Assembly: GCF_900188295.1 (NCBI RefSeq)
Contig: NZ_FZNM01000003.1
Span: 62,001 to 126,000, forward strand
DNA length: 64,000 bases
Direction of reading: 5' to 3'
Source: Paracoccus sediminis
GTDB taxonomy: Bacteria; Pseudomonadota; Alphaproteobacteria; Rhodobacterales; Rhodobacteraceae
Shown here: piece by piece, positions 42,409 through 51,500 of the stretch
Layout: each line of letters opens with the position of its first letter
Numbering within the stretch: position 1 is the stretch's first letter
Program-made: the position numbers and the translations under genes
Notes under the pieces: generated by a model
What the model saw: only the letters and a program-made list of their open reading frames with translations
Told to the model about the DNA's origin: nothing
The model's database searches: none

Positions 42409-43590
42409 ATGAACGCCATGAGCCTTGCCGCAGGTCGCCCCGTCATTGCCATTCCCGGTCCCTCGCCCGTGCCGGACCGGGTGCTGGCCGCCGCCCACCG
42501 CGCCTCGCCCGACATCTATGGCGAGGAACTGGCGGAACTGAACCTTCAGGTCGTGGCGCAGCTGAAGCGGCTGGCGGGCACGCAGGCAAACCTGGCGCCC
42601 TATATCGGCAACGGCCATGCCGCATGGGAAGCCGCGGGCGCCAACCTGTTCAACCCCGGCGACCAGGCCCTGACACTGACCTTTGGCCATTTCGGCCGGT
42701 CCTGGGCACAGCAGATGGAGGCCATGGGCGTCGCCGTCGAACGGCTGGATTCCGGCAACCTGCCTGTCGATCCCGACCGGCTGGCCCAGCGGCTGGCGCG
42801 CGACACGGCGCATGCGATCAAGGCGGTGATGGTCTGCCAGATCGACACCGCGACCGGCGTGATGGCCGACATTCCCGCGCTGCGCGACGCCATGGGCGAT
42901 CACCCGGCTTTGCTGGTCGTCGACGCCATCGCGTCCTTGGGCTGCGCGCCGATGATGATGGACGACTGGGGGGTCGATGTCCTGATCTCGGCCAGCCAGA
43001 AGGGCATGATGTGCCCGCCCGGCACCAGTTTCCTGTGGTTTTCGGATCGCACCGCCGCGCGCGGGCGTACGCAGCTGACCACACCCTATTGGGACTGGCA
43101 TTCCCGCGCCCATGCCGAGGCGCTGTGGCGGTTCTGGGGGGGAACGCCCCCGGTCCAGCAGATCTTTGCCCTAGACGAGGCCCTGCGGATGATCCTGGAC
43201 GAGGAAGGGATATTCGCCGTTTGGGCGCGTCACGCGGCCCTGGCCCGTGCCGTCTGGGCGGCGGTCGATGCCTGGGGAGAGGGTGGGACCGGCATCCGCC
43301 TGGCGGTCGGGGATCCGGCGGCGCGGGCGTCTTCGGTCACGGCGATTATCCTGCCGGGGGCGGATGCGCTGCGGGCCTGGGTCACGGCCAATTGCGGAGT
43401 GACGCTGGGCGTGGGGCTGGGGGCCGAACAGCCCGAAAACGTCCTGCGCGTGGCCCATATGGGTCATTCCAATGCCGCGATGATCCTGGCGGCGCTTGGC
43501 GCCATGCAGGCGGGGATGACGGCGCTGGGCATCCCCTGCGGGCCTGGCGGTCTGGACGCCGCCGCGCGGGTGCTGGCCGAACCGGCCTGA
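42409..43590 (+). CDS. class V aminotransferase (alanine/serine-glyoxylate type)
   Basis: PLP-dependent aminotransferase of 393 residues, most like serine- or alanine-glyoxylate aminotransferases. Visible: PGPSPVPDRVLAAAHRASPD, GNGHAAWEAAGANLFNPGD, VDAIASLGCAPMMMDDWGVD and the Schiff-base lysine in ISASQKGMMCPPG. The start at ATG 42409 has AAGGA close upstream; a second ATG nine bases on is possible. No serine-cycle genes flank it, so the donor/acceptor pair is inferred only from family. Confidence 0.85.
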   Translation: MNAMSLAAGRPVIAIPGPSPVPDRVLAAAHRASPDIYGEELAELNLQVVAQLKRLAGTQANLAPYIGNGHAAWEAAGANLFNPGDQALTLTFGHFGRSWAQQMEAMGVAVERLDSGNLPVDPDRLAQRLARDTAHAIKAVMVCQIDTATGVMADIPALRDAMGDHPALLVVDAIASLGCAPMMMDDWGVDVLISASQKGMMCPPGTSFLWFSDRTAARGRTQLTTPYWDWHSRAHAEALWRFWGGTPPVQQIFALDEALRMILDEEGIFAVWARHAALARAVWAAVDAWGEGGTGIRLAVGDPAARASSVTAIILPGADALRAWVTANCGVTLGVGLGAEQPENVLRVAHMGHSNAAMILAALGAMQAGMTALGIPCGPGGLDAAARVLAEPA

Positions 43591-43617
43591 CCGAAGGGCA
43601 TCGGCGACAAGGTGGCG

Positions 43618-44184
43618 TCAGGATCCGGGCATCCTTGCCAGGGTCACGACCGTATCGCCATAGCGCCGCTGGTCAAACGGGACCAGCGGGGCGGCGACGA
43701 CAGGCGGGCGGCGTTCTTCCCACACCACCACGGCGCCGGGGGCGATCCAGCCGCCGTCGAGGGCCGACGCGATGGCCCGTTCGCCCAGACCCTGACCATA
43801 CGGCGGATCCAGAAAGACCAGGCCATGGGGCGCCTCGCGATTGTCCCCCAGCCGGGTCGCGTCGCGGCGCAACGACGCGGTCGCGTTCCCGGCCCGCGCC
43901 CTGGCGATGTTGCTGCGGATCAGTGCCTGCGCGGAGGTGCCGTCATCGACGAAAACGGCATGGCCCGCGCCGCGCGACAGCGCCTCCAGCCCCAGGGCGC
44001 CGGTTCCCGCGAACAGATCCAGCACCCGCGCGCCGGGGATCGGATTGCCTTGGGCGCCGTTGACCAGAAGGTTGAAGATCGCTTCGCGCACGCGGTCTGT
44101 GGTGGGGCGCAGATGGGCGGCGTTGTCGCCGTCGCCGACATCGGCCAGTTTCAGCCCGCGCAGGGTGCCGCCGACGATCCTCAT
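43618..44184 (-). CDS. rsmD: 16S rRNA (guanine-N2) methyltransferase RsmD
   Basis: Methylates G966 of 16S rRNA (E. coli numbering) during 30S assembly. 188 residues. SAM-binding motif I: VLDLFAGTGALGLEALSRGA. Catalytic motif IV: FLDPPYGQGL. The N-terminus MRIVGGTLRGLKL is standard for RsmD and fixes the start at 44184. Further in-frame codons to 44253 are non-conserved and overlap the hairpin and box element. Confidence 0.92.
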   Translation of the reverse strand: MRIVGGTLRGLKLADVGDGDNAAHLRPTTDRVREAIFNLLVNGAQGNPIPGARVLDLFAGTGALGLEALSRGAGHAVFVDDGTSAQALIRSNIARARAGNATASLRRDATRLGDNREAPHGLVFLDPPYGQGLGERAIASALDGGWIAPGAVVVWEERRPPVVAAPLVPFDQRRYGDTVVTLARMPGS

Positions 44185-44202
44185 GCCTGCGTCCCGCGAC
44201 GG

Positions 44203-44224
44203 CTGGGGGCGCTTCGCCCCCCAG
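44203..44224. terminator. GC-rich hairpin beside dispersed box copy 3
   Basis: CTGGGGGC / GCCCCCCAG with loop GCTTC, between the rsmD start and the oxidoreductase stop (both minus). It may end oxidoreductase transcription. There is no T-run. Confidence 0.45.
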
Positions 44225-44233
44225 GCCCCCAGA

Positions 44234-44256
44234 GGATATTTGCACCAGGGCAAAAC
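44234..44256 (+). repeat. dispersed intergenic box, copy 3
   Basis: Bases read GGATATTTGCACCAGGGCAA then AAC. It has the hairpin-then-box order on the plus strand although both adjacent genes are on the minus strand, so this copy is inverted relative to its neighbours. It ends two bases from the oxidoreductase stop. Confidence 0.6.
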
Positions 44257-44257
44257 A

Positions 44258-45460
44258 TCAGGCGAGCAGCGCCTTGAGGTCGGAGGCCGTGGCGATCGTC
44301 TTGGGGTCGGGGCTGCGCCCGGACTCGATCAGGCGCTTGCCGATCATGTACGCGCGGGCGTCGTTCAGGGCATCCACGGCGATCAGGCGGTTATCCTGGA
44401 AATACCAGACCGAACCGCCGTGCTGGCCGTCGCCCGGCCGCGTTACGATCCGGTCATGGCCCATGCCCAGGCCCGCGATCTGCAACTTGGCGTCGAACTG
44501 GTCCGACCAGAACCAGGGTTTTGGATGATAGGGCCGGTTCGCGCCCATGATGTTGTCGGCCACCGCTTCCGCCATGTCGATGGCGTTGCCCACGCTTTCC
44601 AGCCGCAGCCGCCCGCCCTGCCAGGGAAAGCTGGCGCAATCCCCCGCAGCCCAGATCGCAGGATCCGAGGTTCGGCCCAGGGTATCGGTGGCTATGCCAT
44701 TGTCCAGGGCCAGCCCGGCGGTTCCTGCCAGGGCGGTATCGGGCAGAACACCGATCCCGGCGACGATAAGGTCGGCGGGCAGGTCGCGCCCGTCGGTCAA
44801 GGCAACGCCCGTCGCGCGGTCTGTCCCCCCGATACGAGAAATGCCGACGCCTTCCAGGATCGTGACGCCATGGGACCGATGCAGCGCACGGATCATGTCC
44901 GCCGTTTCCGCCGCCGCGACCCGGCCCAGGATGCGCGGCGCGGCCTCGATCACCGTGACGCCCAGATCCAGCTTGCGGGCGACGGCAGCGGCTTCCAGCC
45001 CGATATAGCCGCCGCCGATCACGATCAGGCGGCGGCCCGGCCGCATGTCCGGGGCCAGGGCATCCACATCGGCCAGGGTGCGGATCACATGGACGCCCGG
45101 CAGATCGCCCCCCATGGCGGCGGGCAGGCGTCGGGACCGGGCGCCGGTGGTCAGGGCCAGGACGTCATAACCGACCCGTCCGCGGTCGGTCGTTACCCGG
45201 CGCCCGATCGGGTCGATGGCCGTTGCCTTTTCCCCCAGCCTCAGCGCGATGCCCTGATCGGCCCACCAGCCGGCCGCGCGCAGGGTCAGGCGGTCCAGCC
45301 CCATCTGGCCCAGCAGATAGGCCTTGGACAGCGGCGGGCGCTGATAAGGGGCGGCGGGTTCGGCGCCGATCACCACGATCTCGTCATCGTGTCCCTTGGC
45401 GCGCAGACGTGCGGCCATCGACGCCGCGGCCTGGCCTGCCCCCACGATCACGATCTTCAT
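44258..45460 (-). CDS. FAD-dependent NAD(P)H oxidoreductase (ferredoxin reductase type)
   Basis: 400-residue flavoprotein resembling rubredoxin/ferredoxin reductases of oxygenase systems. FAD motif at the start: KIVIVGAGQAAASMAARLRA. NAD(P)H motif: RLIVIGGGYIGLEAAAVA. A further FAD motif is AIWAAGDCASFP, and YQRPPLSKAYL is characteristic of the putidaredoxin-reductase group. The partner ferredoxin and oxygenase are not adjacent, so its electron acceptor is unknown. Start at ATG 45460; readings that extend to 45985 overlap the divergent peroxiredoxin gene. Confidence 0.9.
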   Translation of the reverse strand: MKIVIVGAGQAAASMAARLRAKGHDDEIVVIGAEPAAPYQRPPLSKAYLLGQMGLDRLTLRAAGWWADQGIALRLGEKATAIDPIGRRVTTDRGRVGYDVLALTTGARSRRLPAAMGGDLPGVHVIRTLADVDALAPDMRPGRRLIVIGGGYIGLEAAAVARKLDLGVTVIEAAPRILGRVAAAETADMIRALHRSHGVTILEGVGISRIGGTDRATGVALTDGRDLPADLIVAGIGVLPDTALAGTAGLALDNGIATDTLGRTSDPAIWAAGDCASFPWQGGRLRLESVGNAIDMAEAVADNIMGANRPYHPKPWFWSDQFDAKLQIAGLGMGHDRIVTRPGDGQHGGSVWYFQDNRLIAVDALNDARAYMIGKRLIESGRSPDPKTIATASDLKALLA

Positions 45461-45539
45461 GCCGGTCCCCGCCGCTGGCCTGTCATCCGACCGCACCCTA
45501 TAGTCCCTGCGAATCCGTTGCAATTCCAGGGAGGACAGG

Positions 45540-46022
45540 ATGACCATCACCGTCGGAGACAGGCTGCCCCAAGGAACGCTGCTGCGCCTGGGCGCCAACG
45601 GCCCCGAGGCCGTGGATACCGCCGACCTGGCACGGGGCCGCGTCGCCCTGTTCGGCCTGCCCGGCGCGTTCACGGGCACATGCACCAACGCCCACATGCC
45701 CAGTTTCGTCCGCACCGCCGACGCGTTTCGCGACAAGGGCGTCGGCCGCATCGTTTGCCTGACCGTGAATGATCCTTTCGTCGCCGACGCCTGGGCGAAA
45801 TCCACGGGCGCGGACGCCGCCGGTATCGAGGTTCTGGCCGATGCCGATGGAAGCGTGACCCGTGCGCTCGGCTTGGATTTCGATGCGCCGGCCGTCGGTT
45901 TCCATGGCCGTTGCCAGCGGTTCGCCGCGCTGCTGGACGATGGCGTCGCCGATGTGATCCAAATCGAGGAAGGCCGCGGCTGCACGGTCAGCGGGGGCGA
46001 GGCGTTGCTGGAAAAGGCCTGA
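45540..46022 (+). CDS. peroxiredoxin (Prx5 family)
   Basis: Thiol peroxidase of 160 residues reducing hydrogen peroxide or organic peroxides. The active-site pattern PGAFTGTC places Pro41, Thr45 and peroxidatic Cys48 in the PxxxTxxC arrangement; the usual next residues H and P follow (NAHMPSF). Extra cysteines (VCLTVNDPF, GRCQRF, GRGCTVS) could resolve the disulfide. AGGGAGGACAGG precedes the ATG. It is divergent from the flavoprotein gene, with 79 bases between the starts, and convergent with the acyltransferase gene. Confidence 0.93.
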   Translation: MTITVGDRLPQGTLLRLGANGPEAVDTADLARGRVALFGLPGAFTGTCTNAHMPSFVRTADAFRDKGVGRIVCLTVNDPFVADAWAKSTGADAAGIEVLADADGSVTRALGLDFDAPAVGFHGRCQRFAALLDDGVADVIQIEEGRGCTVSGGEALLEKA

Positions 46023-46051
46023 CCGCCGGCGGGATCTCGACCGTTCGTTCC

Positions 46052-47182
46052 TCAGCCATTCCGTCGAAACGGGGTGAAATCGGCCAAGGCGTCGATTTCC
46101 GCCCCCATCGCGTCGCGCTCGCGTTCCAGATACTCGGCCAAGGCACGCTGGAACCCTTCGTCGGCGACCCAGTGCAGCGAATGGGTGGCCACCGGCTCGT
46201 ATCCCCGCGCCAGCTTGTGTTCGCCCTGCGCCCCGGCCTCGACCCGCGACAGGCCGCGGTCGATGGCCACGTCGATGGCCTGATGATAGCACAGTTCGAA
46301 ATGCAGGAACGGGTGATCCTCGACGCAGCCCCAATAGCGGCCATAGATCGCGTCCGGTCCCAGGAAATTCAGCGCCCCGGCAACGGGCCGCCCGTCGCGT
46401 TCCGCCAGAACCAGCAGGACATCGTCGCGCATGGTGTCGTGCAGGCGGTCGAAAAAGGCCCGCGTCAGATAGGGGCGCCCCCATTTGCGGCTGCCCGTGT
46501 CCTGATAGAACGTCCAGAAGGCGTCCCAGTGATGCGGCTTCAGATCGTCGCCGGTCAGGTGTCGGATGGTGCCGCCGAATGCCTGCGCGCGCGCGCGCTC
46601 CTTGCGCAGATCCTTGCGCTTGCGCGACGACAGCGCGCCCAGGAAATCGTCAAAGCGGCCATAACCCTTGTTCAGCCAGTGGAATTGCTGGGTGACGCGG
46701 GGCAGGAACCCGGCATCAGACCCCGCCTGCGCCTCGTCTTCGGTGCAAAAGGTGACATGGACCCCCGACGCCCCGACCCGTTCGGCCAGCCGCGCGATCC
46801 CTGCCAGCAGGGACGGGCGCCGGGCGGGATCGCGGGTCAGCAGCCGCGCCCCGGTGGCCGGGGTAAAGGGCACAGCCGCCTGAAGCTTGGGGTAATAGCG
46901 CCCGCCCGCGCGCCCGTAAGCCTCGGCCCAGGCATGGTCGAAGATGTATTCGCCCTGGCTGTGCGACTTGGCATAAAGCGGTGCCGCCGCGACGGTCCGG
47001 CCCATGTCGTCCAGCGTGACATGCAGGGGCTGCCAGCCGGTCCCCCGCCCGACCGAACCCGATTCCTCCAGGGCCAGCAGAAAGCGGTGCGTGGTGAAGG
47101 GATTGCCGTCGCCAAGGCCGTCCCAGGTGTCGGCGGGAATCGCGGCAATGCCGGGATGGGTGTTCAGGGTCAGCGTGTTCAT
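46052..47182 (-). CDS. FemAB/GNAT-like peptidoglycan-type acyltransferase (PF04339 family)
   Basis: 376 residues of the family formerly called DUF482. The fold is two GNAT-like halves: NPFTTHRFLLALEESGSVG and YAKSHSQGEYIFDHAWAEAY in the first, then RKRKDLRKERA, HWDAFWTFYQDTGSRKWGRP and ARGYEPVATHSLHWVADEGF in the second. Members resemble FemAB aminoacyltransferases but their reaction is not established. The start is ATG 47182 (MNTLTLNTHPG). Downstream, the stop lies 29 bases from the convergent peroxiredoxin stop. Confidence 0.85.
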   Translation of the reverse strand: MNTLTLNTHPGIAAIPADTWDGLGDGNPFTTHRFLLALEESGSVGRGTGWQPLHVTLDDMGRTVAAAPLYAKSHSQGEYIFDHAWAEAYGRAGGRYYPKLQAAVPFTPATGARLLTRDPARRPSLLAGIARLAERVGASGVHVTFCTEDEAQAGSDAGFLPRVTQQFHWLNKGYGRFDDFLGALSSRKRKDLRKERARAQAFGGTIRHLTGDDLKPHHWDAFWTFYQDTGSRKWGRPYLTRAFFDRLHDTMRDDVLLVLAERDGRPVAGALNFLGPDAIYGRYWGCVEDHPFLHFELCYHQAIDVAIDRGLSRVEAGAQGEHKLARGYEPVATHSLHWVADEGFQRALAEYLERERDAMGAEIDALADFTPFRRNG

Positions 47183-47246
47183 GCAAGGCAAGCTAGGCGG
47201 TCGGCACGCCTTTGTCAGGGGGGCCAAGCGTCGCATCGCAACGGCG

Positions 47247-47269
47247 CTTTGCCTTGGTCCAAATATCCC
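47247..47269 (-). repeat. dispersed intergenic box, copy 4
   Basis: On the minus strand it reads GGGATATTTGGACCAAGGCA then AAG, nine bases beyond the GDPD hairpin. It is the best match to the consensus and continues GCGCCGTTGC, similar to the partial copy near 5268. Confidence 0.68.
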
Positions 47270-47277
47270 ACAGGGGA

Positions 47278-47298
47278 CCGGGGGTGTGAAACCCCCGG
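47278..47298 (-). terminator. hairpin downstream of the GDPD gene
   Basis: Perfect 8-base stem CCGGGGGT / ACCCCCGG with a five-base loop, four bases beyond the stop at 47303. Followed by dispersed box copy 4 rather than a T-run. Confidence 0.6.
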
Positions 47299-47302
47299 CG
47301 CC

Positions 47303-48052
47303 TCAGCTTGCCGCCCGATAGGCCTCGAAGGTGATGTTGTCCGCCACGCGGCGGGCCGAAATCTCCTCGTCGGGACTGCGGACGGTCCAGCACAGGATCG
47401 GCACGCCCTGCGCCTTCAGCGCATCGATGCGCGGATGTTTCAGGTCGTTCTTGTCATGGGATACGAAACAGGCGCCGGACCGGTCGAAATCGGCGATGGC
47501 GGCCAGGTGGCTGCGGCGTTCCGGGGGCACGGCGGACCAATCCTTTTCGGGAAAGCTGCACGTCGTCAGGCCGACGGGAATATCCGGGGCGATGCGGTGG
47601 AAAGCCTCGACCACATGCGGGTTGAAGGACATGACCGCCACCGGGCCGTCATAGCCGCGCAGCGCATCCGCCACCCGCCGGTGCAGATCCCCGATCCGGG
47701 GGCCAAGGCGCATGTCCTGGTCCTTGATCTCGACCAGCAGGGGGACACGGCCTCCGACCAGATCCAGGAACTGTTGCAGGGTCGGGATGGGATGGTCGGT
47801 GCCCAGCAGGCGGCGGCCCGCCAGAGCGGCCGGTTCAAGCGCCGCGATGAAGCCTTCGGTTCCGGTCAGGCGGCGCAGGTCGTAATCGTGGAACACAACG
47901 GCCTGATCCCCGGCGGGCTGGATGTCCAGTTCGATCCCGTAGCCCGCATCGATGGCCGCCTGCGCGGCGGCCAGGCTGTTTTCAGGCACCCCCGGCCTGT
48001 GCAGGCCGCGATGGGCGATGGGCGCGGTCAGGAACGCGTCGGGCAAACGCAT
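47303..48052 (-). CDS. glycerophosphodiester phosphodiesterase
   Basis: Hydrolyses glycerophosphodiesters to glycerol 3-phosphate and an alcohol, 249 residues. The family signature is clear: IAHRGLHRPGVPENSLAA, then GIELDIQPAGDQAVVFHDYD (catalytic His, metal-binding Glu and Asp) and LLVEIKDQD. The C-terminal half has VAVMSFNPHVVEAF and LCWTVRSPDE. No signal peptide is seen, so it is likely cytoplasmic. Its ATG at 48052 overlaps the ridA stop (TGATG), indicating coupling. Confidence 0.93.
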   Translation of the reverse strand: MRLPDAFLTAPIAHRGLHRPGVPENSLAAAQAAIDAGYGIELDIQPAGDQAVVFHDYDLRRLTGTEGFIAALEPAALAGRRLLGTDHPIPTLQQFLDLVGGRVPLLVEIKDQDMRLGPRIGDLHRRVADALRGYDGPVAVMSFNPHVVEAFHRIAPDIPVGLTTCSFPEKDWSAVPPERRSHLAAIADFDRSGACFVSHDKNDLKHPRIDALKAQGVPILCWTVRSPDEEISARRVADNITFEAYRAAS

Positions 48053-48507
48053 CACGCGACCTCGAAGATGGCTTCGACCTCGACCGCGACGCCCAGCGGC
48101 AGGGCCGCGGCGGACACGGCGGCGCGGGCATGGCGGCCGGCGTCGCCGAACACCTCGACCATCAGATCGGAACAGCCGTTGACGACCTTGGGCTGGTCGG
48201 TGAAATCGGGGGTCGAGTTCACGAAGCCCGTCAGCTTGACCACGCGGCGCACCTGGTCCAGATCGCCCACGGCGGCCTTGAGCTGCGCGATCAGCGACAG
48301 CCCGCAGCGGCGGGCGGCGGCCGCGCCGTCGTCCACCGACATCCCGTCGCCCAGACGGCCCCGTATCAGGCCGTTGTCATCCTGGCTGATCTGGCCCGAG
48401 ACGAAGACCAGGTTGCCCGTCCGCACGAAGGGCACATAGTTTGCGGCGGGTGCGGGCGCTGCGGGAAGGGTGATGCCTTTTTCGGACAGTTTGGCTTCGA
48501 TGCTCAT
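48052..48507 (-). CDS. RidA-family (YjgF/YER057c) protein
   Basis: 151 residues of the reactive-intermediate deaminase superfamily, which hydrolyses 2-aminoacrylate and similar imines from PLP enzymes. The N-terminal extension SIEAKLSEKGITLPAAPAP plus VFVSGQISQDDNGLIRGRLG mark the longer RidA-like subgroup; VVKLTGFVNSTPDF and the end GVAVEVEAIFEVA are conserved. The active-site Arg of true RidA sits in a strand not confidently aligned here, so deaminase activity is unproven. AGGAGAA precedes ATG 48507. It overlaps the GDPD gene. Confidence 0.87.
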   Translation of the reverse strand: MSIEAKLSEKGITLPAAPAPAANYVPFVRTGNLVFVSGQISQDDNGLIRGRLGDGMSVDDGAAAARRCGLSLIAQLKAAVGDLDQVRRVVKLTGFVNSTPDFTDQPKVVNGCSDLMVEVFGDAGRHARAAVSAAALPLGVAVEVEAIFEVA

Positions 48508-48550
48508 GCTGTTCTCCTGTGGTTTGGGTCGGACCCTAGCGTGTCGGCCG

Positions 48551-51500
48551 TCACGCGACCAGTGCTTCGGCGCGCTGCAAATCCACGCTGACCAGCTGGC
48601 TGACGCCCTGTTCGACCATGGTGACGCCGAACAGGCGGTCCATGCGCGCCATGGTGACGGCATGGTGGGTGATAATCAGGAACCGCGTGTCGGTGCGCCG
48701 CGTCATCGCGTCCAGCAGGTCGCAGAAGCGGCTGACATTGGCGTCGTCCAGCGGCGCGTCCACCTCGTCCAGAACGCAGATCGGCGCGGGATTGGCCAGG
48801 AACACGGCAAAGATCAGCGCCATGGCGGTCAGGGTCTGTTCGCCCCCCGACAGCAGCGACAGGGTGGACAGCTTCTTGCCGGGCGGCTGGCACAGGATTT
48901 CCAGACCCGCATCCAGCGGATCGTCGGATTCCACCAGAACCAGCCGTGCCTCTCCGCCGCCGAACAGGGTCGTGAACAGGGTGGCGAAGCTGGCGTTCAC
49001 GGTGTCGAACGCCGCCAGCAGCCGCTCGCGACCTTCGCGGTTCAGACCGGCGATGCCCAGGCGCAGCTTGTGGACCGCTTCCTCGAGATCGGCCTTGTCG
49101 GCGCCAAGACGGTCGCGCTCGGCCTCCAACGCGCGCTTGTCCTCGTCGGCGCGCAGGTTGACGGCGCCCAGCCCGTCGCGCTGCGTGCGCAGCCGGGCGA
49201 TCTGATCGTCCAGGGCGGCGGCGGGCGTGTCGGGCATGTCGCCCAGCGACGCCAGCAGCGCCTGGGGCGTCATGTCGGTGTCTTCAAGAATGCGCATCCG
49301 GGCGGCGGCTTCCCCGTCGCGCGCGGCCTCGGCCCTTGCTTCGCGCATGGCGCGGACTTCGCGGGCCTCTGAGGCGGCGCGCGCGGCCTCCCGCTCGGCG
49401 TAGGCGGCCGCGCGCGCCGCGTCAGAGGCCACGGCCAGCGCAGCGCGGGCGGCGGTCAGCCGGGACTGCGCGCCGGTTTCGCGGTCGCGCAGGTTGGCCC
49501 GCTGCCGGGCCAGAAGGGCGGGCTGCGCCTCGGCCTCGACCAGATCGGACGCGGTGGCGTCGCGCCGGGCCGTCAGTTCAGAGGCCCGCGCGCCGGCCTG
49601 TTGCAGGCGCAACGTCCAGCCCGATTCCTCCTTGGCGATCTCTTGCAGGCGTTTCGTCCGGACGTCGGCCTCGCGGCGCAGTTCCTCCAGCGCGGCGCGG
49701 CGAGTCAGGGTGGCGATCCGCGCCGCCTCGACCCCGATGCGCGCGTGTTCCAGTGCCGCCGCCGCATCGCCCTGATCGGGAAGATCCGCCAAGGCGGCTT
49801 GTGCCTGGACCAGCCGCGCCTGCGCGTCCCCGGAATCGGCACGGTGTCTGGCCAGTTCGGACCGGACGGCCTCTGCGCGGCTTTGAGCGGCAGACAGATC
49901 GGATTCGGCCCGCGTCAGCGCACGGGCGGCATCGGACAGGTTGCGCTCGGCATCGCGCCGGGCGTCGCGGGCGGACTTTTCGGTCGCGGCCGCATCGGCC
50001 AGGGCGGCGCGCGCGTCGTCGTGACGGTTCCGGGCATCGGCGGCCCGAGCCTCGGCCCCGGCGGCCTGATCGGCCAGTTCGGCCAGCCGGTTCACCTGTT
50101 GCAGATGCAGCGCGGCGGCAGAGGATGCCTCGCCCGCCATCACCCGCATCCCGTCCCAGCGGAACAGATCGCCCGCGGGCGTGACCAGCCGCTGGCCCGG
50201 TTGCAGCGCGGATTGCAGCGACGTGGCCGCGGCGGCATCGGTGACCAGCCCCACCTGCGACAGCCTGCGCGCCAGGACCGCCGGGGCGTCGACATGGGGC
50301 GCCAGCGGCGCAGCCCCGGCGGGCAAGGGCTGCGGATCGTCCCAGGCGTCCAGCCGGTGCCAGCCGCTTTCGCCATCGCCCGCAAGGCCCGCCCGCAGGT
50401 CGTCGCCGAAGGCCGCGCCAAAGGCCGTCTCGTGCCCCCTGCCGACCGTCACCCGGTCCAGGATCGCCCGGCCCCCGGACCCGCCCCGTTCCACCAGCCT
50501 GCGCAGGGCGGTCATCTCGGCCACCAGGGCGCCCGCCTCGCCCTCGGCCTCGGCACGGGCAAGGCGGGCCGCGGTTTCGGCGGCTTCGGCCTCGGCGCGT
50601 GCGGCCTCGGCTGCGGCCAGGGTGTCCTCGGCAGCCTCGGCGCGGGCGGCGGCGGCGTCCTGGGCCTGTTCGGCCACCGCAAGCGCATCCCCGGCGGCGG
50701 CGCGTTCCGTTGCCGCCCGGTCGGCCGCGGCCAGCGTGGCGGAACAGGCGCGTTCCGACCGCGCCAGCATCGCTTGCAGGTCGGCCACCAGCCGTTCCGC
50801 CGACTGGTGCCGCGCGGCAAGACGGGCGGCTTCGTCCGTCAGTTCCGCCAGCCGCGCCTCGATCTCGCGCAAGGTCTCGGACGCATGGTCCGCGGTCCGG
50901 GCGGCGGCGTCCAGGCGCGCGTCATGTCCCAGACCGGCCTTGTGCAGTTCGGCCTTTTCCCGGCCCAGCCGGGCCACCACATCTGCGGCGTCCCCGTTCA
51001 GCGCATCCTCTCGGTCGATGTCGCGCGCAAGCTGGGCGATGCGCGCCTGCAACGTGGCGATCGCGTGCCCGGCGCGGGCATCGGCCTGATCCAGGGTATC
51101 GCGTTCGACGGCCACGCGCGACAGGACGGCGGCGGCGACCTGTTCTTCCTCGCGCAGGTCGGGCAGGGCCGCATCCGCCTCCTCGCGCCGGGCGAATGCC
51201 TCGCGGGATGCGGCCTCTGCCCCCACGGCGTCGCGGCTGGCGCACGCCAAGGCATCGGCGGCCGCCCGCCGCGCGGCCTCGGCCTCGGACCAGCGGCGAT
51301 AGAGCAGCGCGCCCTCGGCCAGCCGCAGCGCCGCGCCGATCTCGCGGTATCGCGCGGCGGTGCGCGCCTGCCGGGCCAGCGATGCGGCCTGGGTGGACAG
51401 CTGGTCCAGCGTGTCCTCGACACGGGTCAGGTTCGCCTCGGCCCCGTTCAGCTTCAACTCGGCCTCGTGGCGGCGCTGATACAAGCCGCTGATCCCCGCC